The position numbers were made by a program, and so were the translations under genes. 64,000 nt of DNA from Polyangiaceae bacterium (GTDB taxonomy: Bacteria; Myxococcota_A; Polyangia; Polyangiales; Polyangiaceae): the NCBI GenBank assembly GCA_020633205.1, contig JACKEB010000013.1:62001-126000 (forward strand), in the 5' to 3' direction. Within the stretch, counting starts at the first letter, position 1, and each line of letters opens with the position of its first letter. This document shows positions 51,628 to 59,059 of this stretch, piece by piece. The notes under the pieces are model-generated. The model was not told the origin of the DNA and searched no databases. It saw only the letters and a program-made list of their open reading frames with translations.

Positions 51628-52992
51628 TCAGGGCAGCGCGACGGGGTTCGCGTAGTACTTCACGACCGCGTCATCGAACTGGCCGCCGTCACTGTCGATG
51701 TAGGTTTGATTGCCCGCGCCTGTGCCGAAGGTGACACCCACACCACCGGCGTCGATCAGCTCTTGCACGTGCTCGAAGATGTATTTCACGCGATTGTCGC
51801 GATAGTGCCCTGCGGTACCGCCTGGCGTGTCACTCGGGACGCCGAATGGAACTTGCCACCACAAGATGGGCTTGCCCACTTTCTGCCCGATCGTCTTCGC
51901 CTTGGCGAAGTGCTCGTGGAAGTTTGGGCTGGTTTGGTTCGTTTCGTCCCAGTACCACGGCCCGTCGTTGCGCTGACATGCGGGGTCGACGTGGGCCTCG
52001 AAGCAACCCGCGTCTCGGTCCAGCATGTCGATGGTCACCAAGTCCGCATCACCAGCGCCGATCGACACCAGGTAGTCGCCGATGGCTTCTGGGGTGCCAC
52101 CCCACATCGATGCGTGGAAGCCGACGAACGCGTTCTTTGCGTAGGTGCGCGCCAGCTTGACCAAGCACTTGCCCATTCCGACCAGGTTGTCAGGCAGGCC
52201 AGCGCAATCCGGGGCCAACGCGCCTACGTGCACTGGGATGCTCGCGGCGCTGCCGTTGAGCTGAGCGAATGCCCAAAAATCAGGCTCGAACTGTACGACG
52301 ACCGGATCGCCGAAGATCGCGATGCGCTCGAACAGTAGCTTGGCTCCGTCCCAGTACGGGCCCATGTAGCCGTCGTTCGTCAGGACGCTCAGATTCGACT
52401 CACCCCACGCGGCCATGGAGTACAGCGTGAACATCGGCGTGACGCCGTTGGCCTTTGCTGAATCCGTGAGGATATTCACGAAGGAACCGTTGGCGTTCCA
52501 GTCGGGCCAGCCGCCTTGACCCAACAAGCCGACCAGGTAGGCGTAGTGCAAGTCGACGGTCGCACTCAGGGTGTACGCGCCGTCTTGGTTGTGGTCGTTG
52601 CTCAAGTCGTTGCCCATGCCGAACAGGAAGTTCGGCTGTCGACCGAGCGCCTTCGCCAGCTCTGCGGCGCTGCCAATCCCAGGGTTGGTTCCTCCGCTCG
52701 CGCCGCTTCCGCCATTCGCGCCAGCGCCAGCGGTTCCTCCGTTCGCGCCCGTTCCTCCGCTCGCGCCGCTTCCGCCGTTCGCACCCGAGCCGCCGTTCGC
52801 ACCCGAGCCGCCGTTCCCGGCGGAACCTCCGTTGGCGCCGGAGCCGCCGTTCGCGGAGCCGCCAGCATTTCCCGAGCCGCCCGCGTTCCCCGTTCCGCCG
52901 CTCGCTCCACTTCCGCCGTCACCGCCGCTGTCGTCTCCCGAACAGGCCCCGAGCATGGCTGCGACCGCGATGAACCCCACCCCTCGCTTCAT
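51628..52992 (-). CDS. Lipoprotein with Gly/Ser/Asn linker and TIM-barrel glycosidase-like body
   Basis: The 454-residue protein has a lipoprotein signal (lipobox LGAC), then a 90-residue linker of NGGSG- and GGSGA-type units, and a body of about 335 residues. The body looks like a TIM-barrel glycoside hydrolase: ANGVTPMFTLYSMAAWGES, VVVQFEPDFWAFAQ with a likely acidic catalytic pair, and DLVTIDMLDRDAG and ILWWQVPFG in the later strands. No family can be named. It is probably a surface enzyme that cuts a polysaccharide. It heads toward the ATP-grasp gene on the same strand. Confidence 0.75.
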   Translation of the reverse strand: MKRGVGFIAVAAMLGACSGDDSGGDGGSGASGGTGNAGGSGNAGGSANGGSGANGGSAGNGGSGANGGSGANGGSGASGGTGANGGTAGAGANGGSGASGGTNPGIGSAAELAKALGRQPNFLFGMGNDLSNDHNQDGAYTLSATVDLHYAYLVGLLGQGGWPDWNANGSFVNILTDSAKANGVTPMFTLYSMAAWGESNLSVLTNDGYMGPYWDGAKLLFERIAIFGDPVVVQFEPDFWAFAQLNGSAASIPVHVGALAPDCAGLPDNLVGMGKCLVKLARTYAKNAFVGFHASMWGGTPEAIGDYLVSIGAGDADLVTIDMLDRDAGCFEAHVDPACQRNDGPWYWDETNQTSPNFHEHFAKAKTIGQKVGKPILWWQVPFGVPSDTPGGTAGHYRDNRVKYIFEHVQELIDAGGVGVTFGTGAGNQTYIDSDGGQFDDAVVKYYANPVALP

Positions 52993-53083
52993 GGGCACAG
53001 TATTCTGCAACTGCCCCGAGAAGCCAAAGGGCTTTGTAGGGTTGGCCCGCGGTCGATCAAACCATATGGAAACTGACGCTTTC

Positions 53084-53632
53084 TCAGTTTTCCAGCGCTT
53101 CGCAGCGGAAGAACTCGAAGGAGTCACACACGCAGCCGGGCTCGCCGCCCTGGCATTCGCAGCCGGCGCCGCAGCTGCAGTCCACTCCAGCGTAGATCAC
53201 CTCGCAGTCTGTGCGGGTGCCGCACTCGGCCTCGCCTAGCTCTTCACAGGTCTCCGCGTCGCTCGGAGCACAGAGCCCCGCCTGGTAGTCGCAGTTGAAC
53301 CCCGGATCGCAGTCGCTCTCGTTTTCGCACGGAATGGAGCTGGCGCTTCCGGAACCTCCCGTGTTGGTGCCGCCGCCAGACCCCGCGCTGCTGCTCCCGC
53401 CGTTGCTCGATCCGCCACTAGTGGAGCCTCCGCTGCTCGAGCCGCCGCTGCTGCTGCCGCCGCTGCTACTGCGGCCGCTTGAAGACCCGCCGGAGCCGGT
53501 GCTGCGTGAACCCGATCCACCGTTTGCGTCGCACTCGTCGCCTTCATGAGTTTCGATGCTGCAACCGTTGGCGAACGCCAAGCTCAAGGCCAGACCAACG
53601 AGCGACACGGATTTGAATGAGATGAAGTCCAT
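53084..53632 (-). CDS. Cys-rich lipoprotein with Gly/Ser linker
   Basis: The 182-residue protein has a lipoprotein signal (lipobox ANGC, Cys about 24), a 60-residue GGSSSGG linker and a Cys-rich C-terminal domain: CENESDCDPGFNCDYQAGLC, then GVDCSCGAGCECQGGEPGC. The pattern fits a disulfide-stabilised surface domain. I set the start at 53632 because GGAGGAA lies just upstream. No family recognised. Confidence 0.8.
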   Translation of the reverse strand: MDFISFKSVSLVGLALSLAFANGCSIETHEGDECDANGGSGSRSTGSGGSSSGRSSSGGSSSGGSSSGGSTSGGSSNGGSSSAGSGGGTNTGGSGSASSIPCENESDCDPGFNCDYQAGLCAPSDAETCEELGEAECGTRTDCEVIYAGVDCSCGAGCECQGGEPGCVCDSFEFFRCEALEN

Positions 53633-53753
53633 GGTTCCTCCCGCACGCTCACAGCGAGCGCACTTCAAGCGGCTCGCGCGGTATCGCGCAAGCTTCGTCG
53701 GGGAGTGCCCAGAGCCACTCTGGGTGTTCACGAGAAAACGCGTCCACGATCGG

Positions 53754-53788
53754 TTTGGGGGTGAGGAGCGGTGTACCTCCCCCCAAAA
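53754..53788. repeat. C-tract intergenic motif, inverted pair (copies 7 and 8)
   Basis: TTTGGGGGTGAGG (53754-53766) and ACCTCCCCCCAAAA (53775-53788) face each other and can form a hairpin of about 12 bp with one mismatch. The site lies downstream of the 53902 lipoprotein stop. Confidence 0.6.
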
Positions 53789-53901
53789 TCCGCCTGGATC
53801 AAACGTGAGCGCTTGCGGAACACGACATCGCGAACAACCGGATACAGACCGGGTGTGCCCGCTGGTTCACGCTTGATGATTACCTGGCGGAAATGTAAGC
53901 G

Positions 53902-55260
53902 CTAGTTCGCGGGATAGTGGATGTTGTCGAGACTGATCCAGCGTTCGCCGCTCGGGTTACTGTACTGCTGCCAGTAGATCTCGCCGTTGGGCTTCACATC
54001 GACGCGGACATGTCCACCGCCTGCCGCCCCTTCGGTGACGTAGTTGAATGGCGGCCTGGCTTCCATGGGTAGCGTCGCCGCGGTACCGAGCGCGCTGGTG
54101 CCAGCCGGGAGTTGAATGCGCCCGTGGAGATAGACGATGCCATCACGAATCCGGTAGCCGATCAGCGAGCCCGCGTAGGCGGTGTAGCCAGAAGCGAGGG
54201 TAAACGCTTGGCGTGCGCCTTGGCCGTACGCGATGCCGCTGAGCATGACGTAGGGATGCGTTGGAGCTGGACCTCCAACGACGCTGACCGTTCCGTTCGT
54301 GGCCACACGCACGATGGACCCGCGGTCTTGGCCGGTGTAGCCCGCGACCGCAACGTACTTGGTCTCGTCTGGTTCCATTCCGCTCGGAACCGTGCCGAGA
54401 TCGGTGAGCAAGCCAGCGCCAGCGCCCGCTGTCGTGTTGTCGTCGGTCTCCAGCATGCCTTGGATGACTACCGCCTCATTCACGCGCGTCGCTGTGACGG
54501 GCTCAAAGCGGGTGTCGTGGTAGCCTTTCCAGCCGGATGCGTAGCCGAAGGGTGTTCCCCGCTGGGTGAAGTAGATCGTCGCTCCGAGCGCCACCCAGCC
54601 GAACTCTCGAGTGCCGTATGCAACCCCGACGTCGCCAGTGTTGCTGACATCCAGGCGCGCTGTGTTGCTGTGGGTGTTTCCCGGGAAAGTGAGAATCGCT
54701 GTAGGTCGCATCGCCGATGGCAAGATGGTCAGCGGATCCGGGTTGCCTGAAGGGAGTCCGTAGAGCGAGACCATGCTGCCTGTCGTGCAGCGCTGGACGG
54801 GGATGCTGTTGGAGGCGAGCCAACCTATCTCGAGCGCGAGGGTTTCGCAGGCCGTGGGGTTGGCGACTCCGCCAGTTCCTCCAACGCCGCCCGTGCCACC
54901 GCTGCCGGCCGCGCCGCCCGCACCCGCCACGGCTCCGCCACTGCCGCCTGCTCCAGCGACGCCTGAGCCAGCACTGCCGCCGCTCCCGGCATTGCCCACA
55001 CCGCCGCTGCCAGCGCTCGAGCCACCACTGCCGCTTGAGCCGGCGCTGCCGCTCGAGCCGGCGCTGCCGCTTGACCCGCTCGTTCCGCCACTATCGCCTG
55101 CACCGCTCCCAGCGGATCCGCCTTGCCCCGCGGATCCACCCGTTCCAGCGCTCCCTGCACTACCACCAGCTCCGTCAGCTTTGGGAGCGTTAGTCACGTT
55201 GCTCGAGCAGCCAATCGCGCCAACGATGCCACCCAGCACCGCGTAGTGTCGTAGTCTCAT
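53902..55260 (-). CDS. Lipoprotein with two tail-fibre-like C-terminal modules
   Basis: The 452-residue protein has a lipoprotein signal (lipobox AIGC), a 120-residue GGSAGS linker and two related beta modules. Module one has LPSAMRPTAILTF, then RLDVSNTGDVG and WVALGATIYFT. Module two has YRIRDGIVYLHGRIQLPAG, LPMEARPPFNY, VRVDVKPNGEIYW and WISLDNIHYP. The order LP-xx-RP, RVDV-xx-xG, W-x-L and the opening GYRIRDGIVYLHGRI resemble phage tail-fibre modules. No phage genes are near, so it is probably a cell-surface binding protein; this is inference from pattern only. Confidence 0.75.
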   Translation of the reverse strand: MRLRHYAVLGGIVGAIGCSSNVTNAPKADGAGGSAGSAGTGGSAGQGGSAGSGAGDSGGTSGSSGSAGSSGSAGSSGSGGSSAGSGGVGNAGSGGSAGSGVAGAGGSGGAVAGAGGAAGSGGTGGVGGTGGVANPTACETLALEIGWLASNSIPVQRCTTGSMVSLYGLPSGNPDPLTILPSAMRPTAILTFPGNTHSNTARLDVSNTGDVGVAYGTREFGWVALGATIYFTQRGTPFGYASGWKGYHDTRFEPVTATRVNEAVVIQGMLETDDNTTAGAGAGLLTDLGTVPSGMEPDETKYVAVAGYTGQDRGSIVRVATNGTVSVVGGPAPTHPYVMLSGIAYGQGARQAFTLASGYTAYAGSLIGYRIRDGIVYLHGRIQLPAGTSALGTAATLPMEARPPFNYVTEGAAGGGHVRVDVKPNGEIYWQQYSNPSGERWISLDNIHYPAN

Positions 55261-55270
55261 TGCGTTCCCC

Positions 55271-55287
55271 CGGGCAAAATTCGCCCG
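55271..55287 (-). promoter_or_regulatory. Hairpin just upstream of the lipoprotein start
   Basis: On the minus strand CGGGC, GAATTTT loop and GCCCG lie right before GGGGGAAC and the ATG at 55260. It may shape access to the ribosome-binding site. Confidence 0.35.
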
Positions 55288-55427
55288 AGCCTACCAAAGC
55301 CAGGATACGCAGGGAACCCAGGCTTGCCGCTTTAGGAGATCCAGTGGGTGCTGGTCCTCAGTCGCTGGTTTTCAGGCGAGACTTCGCGAACTGCTTGGTG
55401 GTCTTGCAGAACACCAGAAGAGAGCCC

Positions 55428-56267
55428 TCAAGGGCCCGCAGGTAGGTCGTCGCAGTTGCAGTGCAGGCTGCTGAACGACTCGCCACTGACTGTTGCTTCG
55501 GGGATCGCATCGCAGCCACTCAGCGGGACGCGCAAGGACATGTTCCCGTACTCAGCCCAGCTCTGCTCTTCGAGATCGCATACTTCGCCGGGGCACACTC
55601 CGTCGTGGTCGCAGGTGCCTCCGAGAGAGGCGCAGGCTGCGGTGCACGAGGTGCGCGCGTCGAAGCTCTCGTACACCTCGTGGCAGAGCGCTTCGCGGCA
55701 GTAGCTGAGCGGCGAATTGGGGTTCGTGCTTGCGCCGGAGCACGCCAGGTCGCAGCCGCCGCAGTTGAAGTCGTCTTGCAGCATGTCGATGCAGACGCCG
55801 TTGCAAGGACCCTCGCTGGTGGTGTCGCAGGTCAAGTTCAGATCGATGCGATTGAAGGTGTGGTGGTCGTCGCGATCGATGACCTCGAGCTGAAAGGTGC
55901 GCTCCACGCCCGCTTGGGTGCCAGAAGTCGCCTGGACTTCGTGCGCCCGCCGCCAGTCGAGGGTGAAGGCGTAGGTGCCTTCGCTAAGGGCATCGAAGCT
56001 GCCGTAGCTCGTTCCGTCGACGTCGAGCAGCTTGACGGAGACGATATCATCGATTCCTTGAGGATCACTGATCGTCGCTTCGAAGGTGACGCTGAGCGTC
56101 GGGGTCAAGCGATCGCCGCTCTTCGTGAACGAAGCGACTCGCGGGCTAAATGGATCCTTCGCGGCGCCTGCTCCGCCGCGCGGGCCTGTACTTTCAGAAC
56201 TGGAACAAGCGCCTGCCAGCGCCGCGAGCAACAGCCAACACACGCACTTCGACCTCCAACCACTCAT
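55428..56267 (-). CDS. Cys-rich lipoprotein
   Basis: The 279-residue protein has a signal with lipobox AGAC, a Gly/Ala linker, and an Ig-like beta region (LSVTFEATISDPQGIDDIVSV). The C-terminal half is Cys-rich (CNGVCIDMLQDDFNCGGCDL, CTAACASLGGTCDHDGVCPG) and looks like paired disulfide repeats of the kind common in myxobacterial surface proteins. No family recognised. Confidence 0.8.
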   Translation of the reverse strand: MSGWRSKCVCWLLLAALAGACSSSESTGPRGGAGAAKDPFSPRVASFTKSGDRLTPTLSVTFEATISDPQGIDDIVSVKLLDVDGTSYGSFDALSEGTYAFTLDWRRAHEVQATSGTQAGVERTFQLEVIDRDDHHTFNRIDLNLTCDTTSEGPCNGVCIDMLQDDFNCGGCDLACSGASTNPNSPLSYCREALCHEVYESFDARTSCTAACASLGGTCDHDGVCPGEVCDLEEQSWAEYGNMSLRVPLSGCDAIPEATVSGESFSSLHCNCDDLPAGP

Positions 56268-56332
56268 CCGGATCTCCTGTGAAGGGTGGAAGGGACGACT
56301 GAGGTGAGGGAAAGTTCTTTCTGGGCGAACTT

Positions 56333-56893
56333 TCAGTCCGCGGCGTTGCCTTTGGTGGGCGCCGAACGCTTGAAATGGAATACCGTCTCTTCGAGCTCGC
56401 CGTTCGCTCCCCGATAAATTTCCGTCTGATCGAAGGCGTCCGCGTCGATGAAGTGCAGGCGCTTTTCGACCAGCACCGAGGCGTCTCCGCTGACATTCGT
56501 TGCATCGAGGAAACGCAAGACGATGGAGTCGGCGTTCACCTCTGCGGCGCGCAGTCGGGGTTGATTGCCCTGACCGCAGTAGTGCGTGAGCATCAGCGAC
56601 TGCTGATCGGGATGATAGACGCTGACCGTCTTACGACCATTCGGCGGCACGAAATCTTCGACCAGAACGCTCTCGTTGGAGACCAAGCTGAACGACTCCG
56701 TGAGTTGCTTGCCGTTAGGCAACTGGGCGCTCCAGCTACCCGGCAGGTGGCTGCTCATGCGCTGCCAGAACGCGGCGCAGTTGGGAGCGGTTACGCTGGT
56801 CGCGATTGCTGGTCGCTCAGGGGGCGCGGCGCTGCAGCCGTTGGAGAGCGCTACGAACAAACTGGCCCCGAGCGCTCCCGTGCTTTTCCTCAT
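56333..56893 (-). CDS. Hypothetical lipoprotein, lipocalin-like body
   Basis: The 186-residue protein has a signal with lipobox SNGC and a beta-rich body: WQRMSSHLPGSWSAQLPNGK, FSLVSNESVLVEDFVPP, VSVYHPDQQSLMLTHYC and LHFIDADAFDQTEIYR. The strand order recalls small lipocalin-like barrels, but no motif is firm. An 8-bp inverted repeat (GAAAGTTC / GAACTTTC, 56310-56334) overlaps its stop. Confidence 0.7.
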   Translation of the reverse strand: MRKSTGALGASLFVALSNGCSAAPPERPAIATSVTAPNCAAFWQRMSSHLPGSWSAQLPNGKQLTESFSLVSNESVLVEDFVPPNGRKTVSVYHPDQQSLMLTHYCGQGNQPRLRAAEVNADSIVLRFLDATNVSGDASVLVEKRLHFIDADAFDQTEIYRGANGELEETVFHFKRSAPTKGNAAD

Positions 56894-56991
56894 GGCGAGC
56901 CGGCTAGCACGGCTTTTCTGCTGAGGCGACTCACACTTCTAGGCCCGCGGGCTGGTAGTGATGTGGAAACGGCGTACGCTCTCCGGTCAGC

Positions 56992-57345
56992 ATGACTCAC
57001 TCGAGCTCATTCAGCGGCAGTTTGGCTTCAGTGGTGGCGTCAGCACTGCTTAGTGCCTGCGGCGGTGCAGCGCCTACCGCTGGCTCACCAAGCTCCGACG
57101 GAGAGATTGAACCTGAGAGCATTCCCATCGCGGACGAATCGGACCCGGAGCCGCAACGCACTCAAAATCCGACTCCGCCACGCCAGATCGTCGCCGAGCC
57201 CGAGCCCGCGACGGATAGCGACTGCTGCCGGGGTCGCAACGAGTGCAAGGGGCTCGGCGGATGCGCAGTTGCTGGAGCCAACGACTGTCGCGGCAAGAAC
57301 GAGTGCAAGGGGCTTGGCGGCTGTCAAGCGCACTGCCCCGACTAG
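56992..57345 (+). CDS. Small lipoprotein with twin C-x6-C-x4-C repeats
   Basis: The 117-residue protein has a signal with lipobox LSAC, a Pro/Glu-rich linker and a Cys-rich tail. The tail holds two near-identical repeats, CRGRNECKGLGGC and CRGKNECKGLGGC, and ends CQAHCPD. The repeats suggest a small metal-binding or disulfide-rich extracytoplasmic domain. Similar C-x-G-x-N-x-C-K-G units occur in some small metal-related secreted proteins; I cannot assign a family. It is divergent from the 56893 lipoprotein, 98 bases apart. Confidence 0.75.
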   Translation: MTHSSSFSGSLASVVASALLSACGGAAPTAGSPSSDGEIEPESIPIADESDPEPQRTQNPTPPRQIVAEPEPATDSDCCRGRNECKGLGGCAVAGANDCRGKNECKGLGGCQAHCPD

Positions 57346-57390
57346 CGATCGCCCCGATTGGACATTGCCGCGAGGCAACACGTGACAGCG

Positions 57391-57849
57391 CTAGGGTAGC
57401 TCCGCATGTTGGAATGCGCTTGCTCCAGACACGTGGCGCACCAAGTTGTCGAGGGTGATGTCCGTGTTCTCCGCGACACCGACGTTCACGAATTGTTCGA
57501 GGTGCTCCGGGGACGAACAGCGAATCGTGACTTCCATGTGCGTCTCGCTGCCCTTCGCCTCGAGCAGGACGGTGCCAACCGCGCCCATCGCCTCGAACAC
57601 GAGGCGGCTTGGCGGCGTGATCTCGACGTAGGTCCCGGCGAACGCCTGGGAGTGGTGTTTGTTGCGGAAACAGAACGCGCCGCCGACGCGTAGGTCGACG
57701 TCGCACGACTCCAGGCGCTCGCCCGTTGGATCCCACCACTCCGTGAGCTGGTCGGCCTGAGTCCAGGCGTCGAACACGCGCTGGGGTGATGCCTGAATGC
57801 GGCGAGCGAAGCGGATGGTGAGGGTGTCTTGTTCGATGGTTGCGCGCAT
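57391..57849 (-). CDS. SRPBCC/AHSA1 domain protein
   Basis: The 152-residue protein fits the AHSA1-type START-like (SRPBCC) family: LTIRFARRIQASPQRVFDAW, WWDPTGERLESCDVDLRVGG and a C-terminal helix. It has a hydrophobic ligand cavity; the ligand is unknown. It starts two bases after the ArsR-family gene stop, a common two-gene arrangement, so it is probably controlled by that regulator. Confidence 0.88.
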   Translation of the reverse strand: MRATIEQDTLTIRFARRIQASPQRVFDAWTQADQLTEWWDPTGERLESCDVDLRVGGAFCFRNKHHSQAFAGTYVEITPPSRLVFEAMGAVGTVLLEAKGSETHMEVTIRCSSPEHLEQFVNVGVAENTDITLDNLVRHVSGASAFQHAELP

Positions 57850-57851
57850 GA

Positions 57852-58271
57852 TCAGTTCTCCTGCTTGCGGCGTTTCCCTGCGGTTGACTTGCCGCTTGAT
57901 TGTTTGCCGCTTGGTTGTTTGACGTTCTTGGGTTTGGCTGGGCCGCTTTCGGCGCGAGCCAGGAAGTTTTCGAGGCGGTCGAAGCGCCGCTCCCACTGCG
58001 CCCGGAACGGCGCGAGCCAGGTGTCGACCTCTGCGAGGGGGCCGCCAATCACCAGGCTCCGCCACCGGCGCTGCTTGTCGCGCTGGGTGTTCACCAGCCC
58101 AGCGTCTTCCAGCACCCGCAGGTGCCGCGAGACGGTGGGTTGAGCGAGATCGAAGGGGGCGGCGAGCTCCGTGAGTGTCGCGTCTCCCTCGGCGAGGCGC
58201 GCCAGGATCGCCCGCCGAGTGGGATCCGAGAGCGCCGCGAAGACCAGGTCCAGCTGTTGGTCTGTGTTCAT
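57852..58271 (-). CDS. ArsR-family transcriptional regulator
   Basis: The 139-residue regulator has a winged helix-turn-helix: LVFAALSDPTRRAILARLAE, LTELAAPFDLAQPTVSRHLR and LEDAGLVNTQRDKQRRW. It has no Cys motif for metal sensing, so it is probably of the non-metal type that goes with AHSA1 genes. The C-terminal 30 residues are Lys/Ser/Gly-rich. The ATG at 58271 is chosen because promoter-like sequence sits just upstream; the frame runs to 58334. Confidence 0.9.
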   Translation of the reverse strand: MNTDQQLDLVFAALSDPTRRAILARLAEGDATLTELAAPFDLAQPTVSRHLRVLEDAGLVNTQRDKQRRWRSLVIGGPLAEVDTWLAPFRAQWERRFDRLENFLARAESGPAKPKNVKQPSGKQSSGKSTAGKRRKQEN

Positions 58272-58305
58272 AGCGACTATGCTATATAGCAATGTAGCTA
58301 TGTAG
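58272..58305 (-). promoter_or_regulatory. ArsR promoter and operator
   Basis: On the minus strand an extended -10-like TGCTATATA lies just upstream of the ATG. An inverted repeat, ATAGC-AATGTA-GCTAT (58286-58301), and the palindrome GCTATATAGC (58281-58290) overlap it. The regulator probably binds here to repress its own operon. Confidence 0.55.
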
Positions 58306-58521
58306 GCAAGCGGGCGTGCGCTGAAACTCGCCAACGCGCGTGCTGCAGCCGCTTCGAGCTAGCCAACGGTGGGAACTCGATTCGAGCCTGGTCGACCCAG
58401 CGAGTCGGGCGAGGCGCAGACAGACCGCAGAGGCGTGGCCCAAGTGGACGAGCGGTCCCGCGAGCCCGTCACGTCCAGTTGCTTGGAGCGTTGCGAACGG
58501 GCTGTGGTGGGGAATGTCTGG

Positions 58522-58593
58522 AGGTGGAGACGGGATTCGAACCCGTGTATGACGGTTTTGCAAACCGTTGCCTAACCACTTGGCTACTCCACC
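58522..58593 (-). tRNA. tRNA-Cys (GCA)
   Basis: The minus strand gives a complete cloverleaf with acceptor GGTGGAG/CTCCACC, D-stem GCC/GGC, anticodon stem ACGGT/ACCGT with loop TTGCAAA (anticodon GCA) and T-loop TTCGAAT. The discriminator is U73, as usual for Cys, and CCA is encoded in the DNA at 58521-58519. Confidence 0.97.
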
Positions 58594-59059
58594 GTTAGGC
58601 TGACTCCCCGTCGGGACGGGGCCATCCGCGCCAGGGGCTCGAATGAGTCGCGAACTCTGTTCAACAGAGGCACTCGAGTCAAGCGGGAAGCGCGGGGCGG
58701 CGGGCGATTTCTGGACGATATCGGGGGCTTGGCCTCAGCCGTAGAGCGCGGATCAGCCCTCACCCCCGAACCCTGCGCGGGATCTGCTCAAAGACTTGCG
58801 CGCTGCGCGTGGGCTTTATGCGCTCCAGGTTGCTTGGACCGCGTCCTTTTTTGGGGGGAGGCGGCACCGCGCCAGGGCGGCAACTCAAGGGGAAGGGCGC
58901 TGTTTCGTCACTCGCCAGCGGGGCGCTGCAGTGTATGGTGCCGAGCCTCCGACGGGCGGGTAACGAAGCAGATTTGGGGGCGTTATCGACGCTCTCTCCC
59001 AGCGGTCTCCCGCGCGCCGTCTAGAACTGACCACCCGTCGTTTCCATATTGAAAAACCA
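58594..59059. other. Intergenic 466 bases with C-tract copies
   Basis: This gap holds the tRNA-Cys promoter and the OPA transporter promoter. It contains CCCTCACCCCCGAACC at 58757-58772 and, on the opposite strand, a copy of CCTCCCCCCAAAAAA at 58847-58861. No gene is supported here. Confidence 0.5.

Noticed and set aside
58729..59052. Plus-strand frame upstream of the OPA transporter
   Set aside because: It covers two C-tract motif copies and runs up to the transporter start; the Arg/Cys-rich product has no motif.
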